A stretch of DNA of 7,723 nt. It comes from JBBRYB01 sp038238115 (GTDB lineage Bacteria; Actinomycetota; Actinomycetes; Propionibacteriales; Nocardioidaceae). The notes under the pieces are model-generated. The model saw only the letters and a program-made list of their open reading frames with translations, was not told the DNA's origin and searched no databases. The stretch covers positions 1-7,723 of the forward strand of contig JBBRYB010000119.1 of NCBI GenBank assembly GCA_038238115.1, in the 5' to 3' direction. Made by a program: the position numbers and the translations under genes. Positions 1-6,500 of the stretch are shown one piece after another. The number at the start of each line of letters is the position of its first letter. The first letter of the stretch is position 1.

Positions 1-1
1 C

Positions 2-175
2 CGGCGTGCTCACAACCAGCTCACCGAGCGGGGGATCAACGTCAAGCGGAGCTACGTCAACGAGTACTGCACGTCCTTGGACATGGCCGGCGCATCGATC
101 ACCCTCGTCAAGCTGGACGATGAGATCGCGGGCCTTCTCGATGCTCCGGCCGAGGTGGCCGTCCGCGTCTTCTGA
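2..175 (+). CDS. dhaK: Dihydroxyacetone kinase subunit DhaK, C-terminal end (5' truncated by window edge)
   Basis: Only the last 57 codons are in the window, in the frame beginning at base 2 and ending at TGA 173-175. The fragment contains YCTSLDMAGASITLVKLDDE followed by a LLDAPAEV tail. This closely matches the conserved C-terminus of DhaK proteins as I remember it: E. coli DhaK has YCTSLDMTGFSITLLKVDDE, then LWDAPVHTP. DhaK binds dihydroxyacetone covalently through a histidine that lies upstream, outside the window. It works in the cytoplasm with DhaL, which supplies phosphate from ATP or from a PTS-charged DhaM. Neither dhaL nor dhaM follows: the next gene is convergent and unrelated, so any partner gene must lie upstream. 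Family identity is firm. A kinase for another small ketose or tetrulose, using the same fold, cannot be excluded. Confidence 0.88.
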   Translation, partial: RRAHNQLTERGINVKRSYVNEYCTSLDMAGASITLVKLDDEIAGLLDAPAEVAVRVF

Positions 176-177
176 AG

Positions 178-220
178 GCAGCCCGTCCGGCGCCGGTGCT
201 CCACCGGCGCCGGACGCTGC
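178..220. terminator. Strong bidirectional stem-loop between convergent dhaK and methyltransferase genes
   Basis: Bases 184-198 and 202-216 are perfect 15-bp inverted arms around a 3-nt loop (CTC). The stem extends by 4 more pairs (178-181 with 217-220) past a 2-nt bulge. The hairpin fills nearly all of the 47-bp gap between the dhaK stop (173-175) and the methyltransferase stop (223-225), so it can end transcripts from both sides. There is no T-tract on either strand, as is common for hairpin terminators in high-GC actinobacteria. Its role is inferred from symmetry and position. Confidence 0.85.
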
Positions 221-222
221 TG

Positions 223-1278
223 CTACGGGCGGACCTCGTACACGATGTTGAACGGCGTCTCCGTTGCCCGACGGAAGCGCGTGAAGCCTGCCTCGGTGAC
301 GATGCGACGGATCGCTGACTCGCCCGCCTGCGCGCCGAGCGCATAGCCGCCGTGCTGAGACAGCGCGTTCGGGACGCACAGCATGGTCGAGAAGTTGTAG
401 TAGACCCGACCGACCGGGTTCATGTTCTCGGCCACTGTGTCGCCGGCGAACGGCTCCACCACGAGCCAGGTCCCGTCCGGCGCGATCGCGTCACGGATGT
501 GCTTGGCTGCCGCCAGCGGGTCACCCATGTCGTGCAGGCAGTCGAACGTCGCTACCAGGTCGTAGCCGGAGCCCGAGAAGCTCGCCGCTGAGGCGACCTC
601 GAACGTCACCCGGCTGCCGACACCCGCATCGGCGGCCCGCTTGGCGGCCAGCTCGATCGAGCGCTCGTGGTAGTCCGAGCCGACGAACGTCGACTCCGGG
701 TATGCCTCGGCGAGCAGCACGGTCGAGGCGCCGAGCCCGCAGCCCAAGTCGGCGACCCGCGCGCCTGCGCGGAGTTTCTCGTCGACCCCGTCGAGCGCTG
801 GGATCCAGGACGGCACCAGGTTGGCGACGTAGCCCGGCCGGAAGAACTGCTCGCAGCCGACGAAGACTTCCTCGTCGTGCTCGTGCCAGCCAAGCCCGGT
901 GCCGGAGCGGAAGCGCTCGGCGATCTCCGGTATGGCCCGCAGCGAACCGAGCGCGAGGATGAAGGCGCCGGGTGCGTAGACGCCGCCGTCGGGGTTGGCG
1001 AGGGCGAAGGCCTGCTCCTCGGTCATCGAGTAGACGTCGGTGGCTGCGTCGTACTCAACGTAGCCGCCAGCCGCCTGGCCGCGCAACCACTCCGAGATGT
1101 AGCGCGGGTTGGTGTCGGTTCGCGCGGCAAGCTCCTCGGCGGTGACCGGCTCGTCTGCGAGTGCGGCGTACAGCCCCAACCGGTGCCCCACCACGACGTT
1201 TCCTGCGGCCACGGTTGCGCCGAGGTCGGTCACGAACTTGCCCAGGAACTCGCCGAGCTTCTCTTCGTTGATCGCCAT
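223..1278 (-). CDS. Class I SAM-dependent methyltransferase with N-terminal winged-helix domain (Rv2258c-like)
   Basis: This 351-aa cytoplasmic protein should transfer a methyl group from S-adenosylmethionine to an unidentified small molecule. Residues 1-90 form a helical winged-helix-like domain (GHRLGLYAALADEPVTAEEL, then NPRYISEWLRG), typical of small-molecule methyltransferases, where it serves dimerisation and substrate capture rather than DNA binding. The Rossmann fold follows: motif I VADLGCGLG (175-183), the acidic post-I strand ending GSDYHERS (200-207), and the motif FDCLHDMGDP (245-254). The C-terminal part has NFSTMLCVPNALSQ then ALGAQAG, which I associate with the mycobacterial Rv2258c group of about 350 aa. 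The open frame continues upstream to 1464, but ATG 1278 is chosen. It has a Shine-Dalgarno AAGGGAG five bases upstream, the family-like sequence begins there, and the extension would overlap the divergent gene. It is transcribed away from the hydrolase-glycosyltransferase gene. Substrate unknown; family confident. Confidence 0.9.
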   Translation of the reverse strand: MAINEEKLGEFLGKFVTDLGATVAAGNVVVGHRLGLYAALADEPVTAEELAARTDTNPRYISEWLRGQAAGGYVEYDAATDVYSMTEEQAFALANPDGGVYAPGAFILALGSLRAIPEIAERFRSGTGLGWHEHDEEVFVGCEQFFRPGYVANLVPSWIPALDGVDEKLRAGARVADLGCGLGASTVLLAEAYPESTFVGSDYHERSIELAAKRAADAGVGSRVTFEVASAASFSGSGYDLVATFDCLHDMGDPLAAAKHIRDAIAPDGTWLVVEPFAGDTVAENMNPVGRVYYNFSTMLCVPNALSQHGGYALGAQAGESAIRRIVTEAGFTRFRRATETPFNIVYEVRP

Positions 1279-1283
1279 CACAT

Positions 1284-1290
1284 CTCCCTT
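1284..1290 (-). promoter_or_regulatory. Ribosome binding site deciding the methyltransferase start
   Basis: On the minus strand AAGGGAG is followed by 5 bases and then ATG at 1278. No comparable site precedes the far-upstream in-frame ATG at 1464. This supports a 351-aa protein over a 413-aa one. Confidence 0.75.
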
Positions 1291-1295
1291 CGTTC

Positions 1296-1316
1296 GATGT
1301 CGGACGGTCCGACCTC
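1296..1316. promoter_or_regulatory. 21-bp near-perfect palindrome, candidate operator in the methyltransferase leader
   Basis: The core GTCGGAC-G-GTCCGAC (1299-1313) has perfect 7-bp arms around one central base. Two more complementary pairs (1296/1316 and 1297/1315) follow after a single mismatch (1298/1314). It lies 17 bp upstream of the methyltransferase ATG, just beyond its ribosome binding site, so a bound dimer would block or start that transcript. Such symmetry suits a homodimeric repressor of TetR or similar type; no such gene is in the window. As RNA it could instead fold into a hairpin in the 5' leader. Confidence 0.5.
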
Positions 1317-1334
1317 CACAGCGTGCTGACAGCC

Positions 1335-1364
1335 GTTGCAACTTCGTTGCAACCGGGCTGCAAT
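1335..1364. promoter_or_regulatory. Three 8-bp elements with an 11-bp period: candidate SARP operator in the divergent promoter region
   Basis: GTTGCAAC occurs at 1335-1342 and again at 1346-1353, and a degraded copy GCTGCAAT sits at 1357-1364. Start-to-start spacing is exactly 11 bp twice. SARP activators are known to bind direct heptamer-type repeats on an 11-bp period that overlap the -35 region and end about 8 bp before the -10. Here the third copy ends 9 bp before a possible -10 at 1374-1379. A large SARP gene lies two genes away. The 8-mer is itself palindromic, so the array could be read toward both divergent genes. The repeats are seen directly; assigning them to the local SARP is inference. 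Confidence 0.6.
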
Positions 1365-1373
1365 GGGGTGCGC

Positions 1374-1379
1374 GAGGAT
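1374..1379 (+). promoter_or_regulatory. Possible -10 element of the hydrolase-glycosyltransferase promoter
   Basis: GAGGAT differs by one base from TAGGAT, a common actinobacterial -10 sequence. It is followed by about 32 bases to the ATG. No convincing -35 hexamer is seen at the right distance (1351-1356 reads AACCGG). That is typical of activator-dependent promoters and fits the repeat array overlapping that position. Assignment is tentative. Confidence 0.35.
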
Positions 1380-1401
1380 GCCTGACACGGCACCTACCCC
1401 T

Positions 1402-1406
1402 GGGAG
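1402..1406 (+). promoter_or_regulatory. Ribosome binding site deciding the hydrolase-glycosyltransferase start
   Basis: GGGAG lies 5 bases before ATG 1412. It selects this start over in-frame upstream codons back to 1109, which would run antisense through the methyltransferase gene and across the control region. Confidence 0.7.
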
Positions 1407-1411
1407 ACGCG

Positions 1412-3526
1412 ATGCGTGCGAGATATCCCGACATCGAGGACTTCGTCGAGCGAGGCGGCGTCAAGGTCGGCTACGAGGTGTACGGCGCTGGTGCCGGGCC
1501 GGCGTTGGTGTTCGCACCGATCAGCGCCATGGTCCATTCACGGGCGTGGAAGGCGCAGATCCCTTACCTGGCGAGGCAGTCGCGCGTCGTCTCCATCGAC
1601 CCCCGCGGAAACGGCCGCTCCGACCGGCCGACGGACCCGGCGGCATATTCCGATACCGAGTTCGTGGCCGACACGATCGCCGTGATGGACGCACTGGGCA
1701 TCGAGAAGGCGGTACTCGTCGGACTCTGCACGAGCGGCTGGCGGGTTCTGCTGACCGCGGCGCTGCACCCGGACCGGGTGCTCGGACTGGTCAGCATCAG
1801 CACCTGGGTTCCGTTCCTGACGCCACCATGTGCGACCCGCGCAGATGCCGCTGCCTTCGATGCGAAGCTCGACGTGTACGAGGGCTGGAACAAGGACAAC
1901 TTGCACTACTGGCGACAGGACTGGCCCGGGTACGCCGAGTTCTTCTTCGGTGAGCTGCTGTCCGAGCCGCACTCGAGCAAGCAGCGCGAGGACTGCTTCG
2001 CCTGGGCGATGGAGACCGATCCGGAGACGTACATCCTGCACGAACAAGGGGTGATCTCCTCCACATCCCAAGAGGAGACCGAGGCGCTGCTTCGACGCGT
2101 TCGTTGTCCGGTCCTCGTGATCCATGGCGACGCCGACCGCTGTCAGCCGCATGAGCGCGGAGTCCGCGTCGCTGAGGTCACCGGCGGACAGCTGCTGTCA
2201 CTCGCCGGTGCAGGACACCTTCCGCAGGCCCGCGAACCCGTCGTGGTGAACCACGCGATCCGCGACTTCATCGCGCAGTTCGCGCCGCCTCAGAAGCGTC
2301 GTCGATGGACCCGGCCGATGGACGACCGCCACCGAGTCCTGTACCTGTCCTCCCCGATCGGGCTCGGCCACTCCCGGCGGGACATCGCGATCGCCGACGA
2401 GCTACGCCGCCTGCGACCCGACGTGCAGGTCGACTGGCTCGCGCAGCATCCCTTCACCGAGCTGCTCGACCGGCGCGGCGAGCAGGTCCATCCCGCGTCC
2501 GCGCACCTGGCCAACGAGTCGGCGCACCTCGAGTCGGAGTCAGCCGAGCACGACCTGCACGCGTTCCAGGCGATCCGGCGGATGGACGAGATCCTGGTCA
2601 ACAACTTCATGGTCTTCTCCGACCTCGTCGAGGAGCAGCGGTACGACGCGTGGGTCGGCGACGAGGCGTGGGAGCTGGACTACTTTCTCCACGAGAACCC
2701 CGAGCTCAAGCGGGCACCCTATGTCTGGCTGACGGACTTCGTCGGCTGGTTGCCGATGCCCGACGGTGGCGACGCCGAAGCGGCGCTGACCGCCGACTAC
2801 AACGCCGAGATGGTCGAGCAGGTCGCCCGGTTCCCGCGGCTTCGCGACCGATCGTTCTTCGTGGGGAACCCGGACGACGTCGTTCCTGATCTGCTCGGCC
2901 CCGAGCTGCCGGCCATCCGCGACTGGTCACAGCAACACTTCGACTTCGTCGGCTACGTCACCGGCTTCGACCCAGCTGAGGTGGCCGACACTGCTGCGGT
3001 GCGGCACGAGCTGGGCTACCGCCCGGACGAGCTGGTGTGCATCGCCACAGTTGGCGGCTCCGCCGTTGGCGCGCACTTGTTGAGACGGGTCATCGCGGCG
3101 TACCCGCACGCCAAGCGTCTGGTGCCTGAGCTGCGGATGATCGTCGTGGCGGGCCCACGCATCGACCCGGGAGCTCTCCCGAGCCATCCAGGGCTCGAGG
3201 TTCGCGCCTATGTGCACGACCTGTACCGCCATCTCGCCGTCTGCGACCTGGCCGTCGTCCAAGGGGGCCTGACCACGACGATGGAGCTGACCGCCAACCG
3301 GCGGCCGTTCTTGTACGTCCCTCTGGAGCACCACTTCGAGCAGAACTTCCACGTCCGTCATCGGCTCGACCGCTACGGCGCGGGTCGTTGCGTCGCGTAC
3401 GCCGGAACGCAGCCGGAGGCGCTGGCGCAGCTGATCGCGGCGGAGATAGGTCACCCAGTCCGCTACCGGCCGGTGGAGACCGACGGCGCGCGACGGGCGG
3501 CAGAGCGGATCGCGGACCTGCTCTAG
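1412..3526 (+). CDS. Alpha/beta hydrolase fused to a GT-B glycosyltransferase (bifunctional, 704 aa)
   Basis: Two enzyme domains share one uninterrupted frame. Residues 1-292 are an alpha/beta hydrolase. The strand and nucleophile elbow VLVGLCTSGW (101-110) puts Cys106 where serine normally sits. The likely acid is Asp242 (VIHGDAD, 236-242) and the histidine is His269 (AGAGHLPQ). A basic, proline-containing linker (APPQKRRRWTRP, 291-302) leads to a GT-B glycosyltransferase, residues 303-704. That domain starts VLYLSSPIGLGHSRRD, with the N-terminal GxGH motif typical of GT1/GT28-like enzymes. It ends with the donor-binding region VVQGGLTTTMEL (615-626) and HHFEQNFH (640-647), where Glu643-Gln644 corresponds to the D/E-Q pair that contacts the sugar. 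No signal peptide or membrane segment is seen. The hydrolase could cleave or transfer an ester or thioester while the second domain glycosylates; substrate and sugar are unknown. Met303 could allow separate translation of the second domain, but no clear ribosome site precedes it. The gene diverges from the methyltransferase and converges with the SARP gene 27 bp away. Confidence 0.88.
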   Translation: MRARYPDIEDFVERGGVKVGYEVYGAGAGPALVFAPISAMVHSRAWKAQIPYLARQSRVVSIDPRGNGRSDRPTDPAAYSDTEFVADTIAVMDALGIEKAVLVGLCTSGWRVLLTAALHPDRVLGLVSISTWVPFLTPPCATRADAAAFDAKLDVYEGWNKDNLHYWRQDWPGYAEFFFGELLSEPHSSKQREDCFAWAMETDPETYILHEQGVISSTSQEETEALLRRVRCPVLVIHGDADRCQPHERGVRVAEVTGGQLLSLAGAGHLPQAREPVVVNHAIRDFIAQFAPPQKRRRWTRPMDDRHRVLYLSSPIGLGHSRRDIAIADELRRLRPDVQVDWLAQHPFTELLDRRGEQVHPASAHLANESAHLESESAEHDLHAFQAIRRMDEILVNNFMVFSDLVEEQRYDAWVGDEAWELDYFLHENPELKRAPYVWLTDFVGWLPMPDGGDAEAALTADYNAEMVEQVARFPRLRDRSFFVGNPDDVVPDLLGPELPAIRDWSQQHFDFVGYVTGFDPAEVADTAAVRHELGYRPDELVCIATVGGSAVGAHLLRRVIAAYPHAKRLVPELRMIVVAGPRIDPGALPSHPGLEVRAYVHDLYRHLAVCDLAVVQGGLTTTMELTANRRPFLYVPLEHHFEQNFHVRHRLDRYGAGRCVAYAGTQPEALAQLIAAEIGHPVRYRPVETDGARRAAERIADLL

Positions 3527-3553
3527 CACGCGCGAGCCGAGGACTGGGACCAC

Positions 3554-6500
3554 TCACCGAAGCGCCAGGCGTGCGGCGGCCGCGACCCTCGGCAGCTGGT
3601 GCCGCTCGGCGAGAGCTGCCGCCTGAGCGCACTGACGGCGGGCGTCATCGGTACGTCCCAGGGCGGCGGCGGCGAGACCATCGACGAGGCAGCCTTCGGC
3701 GAGCGGCGACACCCACGGGATGCGCCGCGACGCCGCCAGCAGCGGCGACAGCGTGGTCCGCGCACGTTGCGGGTCACCGCTGTTCAGCCAGGCGCGGGCG
3801 ACGCTGAGATAGGCGACGTCACCCGCTATCCAGGCCGAGCCCGGCGGGGTCGTGACGCCGGAGAGCATCGCGTCCGCCTCGGCGAGAACGGCAGGGGACC
3901 CAGTGGCCTCCGCCAACGGACCAAGGCAGCGCAGCAGATAGGCCTCAGAGCCGCCCTCCTGCACGAGGCTGCTCCCGTGCTCGAGAACGGTCACGGCTTC
4001 GGAGGCGTCCCCGACCTCCATCAACGTGGTGCCCAACAGGGCAGCGCTCACGGCTCCGCACCATGCATGCGGCGTCTGCTCGTTCAGCTCAAGCGCCCTT
4101 CTGCCCAGCGTGAGCGCGACCTCGTAGCGGCCCTGCAGGCGAGCCAGCCAGCCCAGATGGGCAATGTTCCACGACTGGTAGGCTGCGAGACCACCTCGGC
4201 GGGTCGCCTCCAACGCCTTCTCGAAGCAAGCGGCCGCAACTGACCAGTCGCCCGCCGCAACGGCGGGGAACCCCGACTCGAACAGGGTCCACGGCAGCCG
4301 GAACGAGTCCCCGAGCCGACGAAGCAGCGGCTCCAGCTCCTCGAGCACCGGACGCAGCTCGCCCACCTCACCCTGGTAGGCCAAGGAGGTCTTGAGCCCG
4401 TCCAGAGCCGCCGCTAGCGCCTCGTCATCGCCCGACGCGTGCGCCGCCGACACCGCGTGGCGGCTGTGATGGAGTGCCTCGTCGAACCTCAGGCGGTTGC
4501 TTGCGATAACCGCGAGCCACGCCAGCAGGTCGGCCTCGACAGCGCGGTCACCCAACGACTTGGCGATGTGCAGACCACGCTGGAGGTACGACGTCGTACG
4601 CTCGACCGGCTGGGCGCGCGCTATCGCCACCTCGCCGCCGAGGGCGCGGAGAGCGACCATCTCGAGCCGCTGGTCTCCGGTCGCCTGCGCCGTCGCGACG
4701 GCCGACTCGAGATCGGCAACTGCCTCGCGGTACGCGCCCCGAGAGCTCAGCGCGGCAGACCGCGCGACCAATGCTCGGCCCGTCACCTCGACATCCGCCG
4801 TCTGGCCGGCGATGTCGAGGCTTCGACCGAGCAGCTCTTCGGCGTCGTCGACAGCGAAGCAGCGTAGCGCCTCCTCGCCCGCTAGCAGCCAGGCTCGGGC
4901 CGCTCGTGGCCAGTCCTCCGCCGCTGTCGCGTGGCTGGCCACAGCCTCGGGACGATCAGTCAGCAGGTCGGCAGCCTGCCGGTGATAGGCCATTCGGGTG
5001 GGCACGGGGGTCGTGTCGTAGAGGACCTCTCGGATGAGGTCGTTGGCGAACTCGTACTCCCGACCGGAGGCGACCAGCAGACGCGCCGTCAACGCGTCCT
5101 CGCCTCGAGCCACAGCGCTGGACAGCGGCTCACCCAGCAGCCGGGCGGCCGTTGACGGGTCGAACGACGCTCCCAGCACAGCCCCAGCGCGAAGGAGCTC
5201 CTCGACGGGTCTGCCTGCTCGTCGTACTCGTGACAGAACGGCCTCCATCAGGGATTTTGGTACGCCGGTCTCCCCAGCAGAGAGCCCCCGCAAGGTCTCG
5301 ACGACGAACAGCGCGTGACCTCTCGTCTGCCGCTGGATGTGGTCGAGGAGCCGCTCCTGCCCTGCGGCGCTCGCCAGCCGGGAGACGGCGTCCGCCGGCA
5401 GCGGACCGATGTCGAGTCGGGAAGCCACGTCAGCCAACGGGTCCAGCACGGCGATACCTTCCTCGGAGCGCACCGTTGCGATGATCAGCAACCGGCTGGT
5501 CGAGGCGTGCCGGGCGAGGTAGTGGAGCAGCTCGATGGTGGCCCGCCCCGCGTTGTGCAGATCATCGAGGGCGAAAACGACCGGCGCCCCGGCCGCAAGG
5601 CGCCGGACGAAGGTGGTGATCGCCTCGAAGGCGCGTCGGCGCTCGACCTCTGGCGAGGCACGGCGCGCCAGCGGCGGGTCCCCGAGAACGACAGCGACGT
5701 CCGGGACCAGTCCTGCGAGTGCCGATGCGGCATCACCGGCCACGTCGCGGACGACATCGGGGGGCAACGCCGCGATGGTGGACCCGATGGCCTCGACGAT
5801 CGGCTGCAGAAACAGCGAACGTTCGGTCTCATAGCACCGTGCTGACAGCACGCGCCCGCCTGTCGACCTCGCGATCCGGACCAGCTCGTCGCACAGGCGA
5901 GTCTTCCCGATACCCGCTTCCCCCACCAGCAAGACCATGGCGCAGCTGCCGACAGCAGCGTCGTTCCATGCGGCGCGTAGCCGGCGAAGCTCGGCGCCGC
6001 GCCCCACCAGACCGAGAGACTCGGCGCTTCTGTCGTCGGCGAACATTTCACCCCGCGCCACCACGTCTGGCACCGGCTGGTCCCGCAGGACGGCCAGATG
6101 CAGTGCCCGTGTGTCGGGCCCCGGATCGGCACCCAGCTCATCGACCAGTCGGTTCCGAAGCTCCGCGTAAACGGCGACGGCCTGGGCCGGCTCGCCGAGC
6201 GCCCGCCACGCCAGCATCAGAAGACGACACGCAGCTTCGTCGAACGGGTCGGCCGCCAGCGCCTCTTGCGCGGCGGACCGGGCACGCGCACCGTCGCCCG
6301 TGGCGAGTGCCGCTCTTGCCAGCCCGTGCCGGAGCCGGCGCGACAACGCCGCGAGCTCAGCCCGGGCCGGCTCTGCCCACTCGGCCTCGGGCTCATCCTC
6401 GAGAGCCTCTCCGGATGCCAGCAGGTCGACAGCCTGGGCAGCCGCCGCAAGTGCGAGTCCCGGCTCGTCTTGACCCAGGCGGCGCTCCATCTCGTCGATC

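Noticed and set aside
667..1329. 220-aa open frame on the plus strand
   Set aside because: Antisense shadow of the methyltransferase in high-GC DNA, with no domain-like sequence.
1109..1411. N-terminal extension of the hydrolase-glycosyltransferase to 1109
   Set aside because: The extension is antisense to the methyltransferase coding region and reads as low-complexity S/A/P/R sequence. GGGAG lies before ATG 1412, where the hydrolase fold begins.
1279..1464. N-terminal extension of the methyltransferase to the in-frame ATG at 1464 (413 aa)
   Set aside because: It would cross the whole control region and the start of the divergent gene. Its sequence is unlike the family, and a good ribosome site precedes ATG 1278.
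2318..2320. Separate glycosyltransferase gene starting at Met303
   Set aside because: There is no stop codon before it and no convincing ribosome site just upstream, so a single fused protein is simpler.
2305..2889. 194-aa plus-strand frame inside the glycosyltransferase domain
   Set aside because: Out-of-frame shadow with an Arg/Ala/Pro-rich product; the glycosyltransferase frame has clear motifs over the same bases.
3554..3760. C-terminal LuxR-type helix-turn-helix in the large regulator
   Set aside because: The last residues continue the Ala/Leu helical repeat pattern and end in RLALR, without the LuxR HTH signature. DNA binding lies in the N-terminal winged helix.
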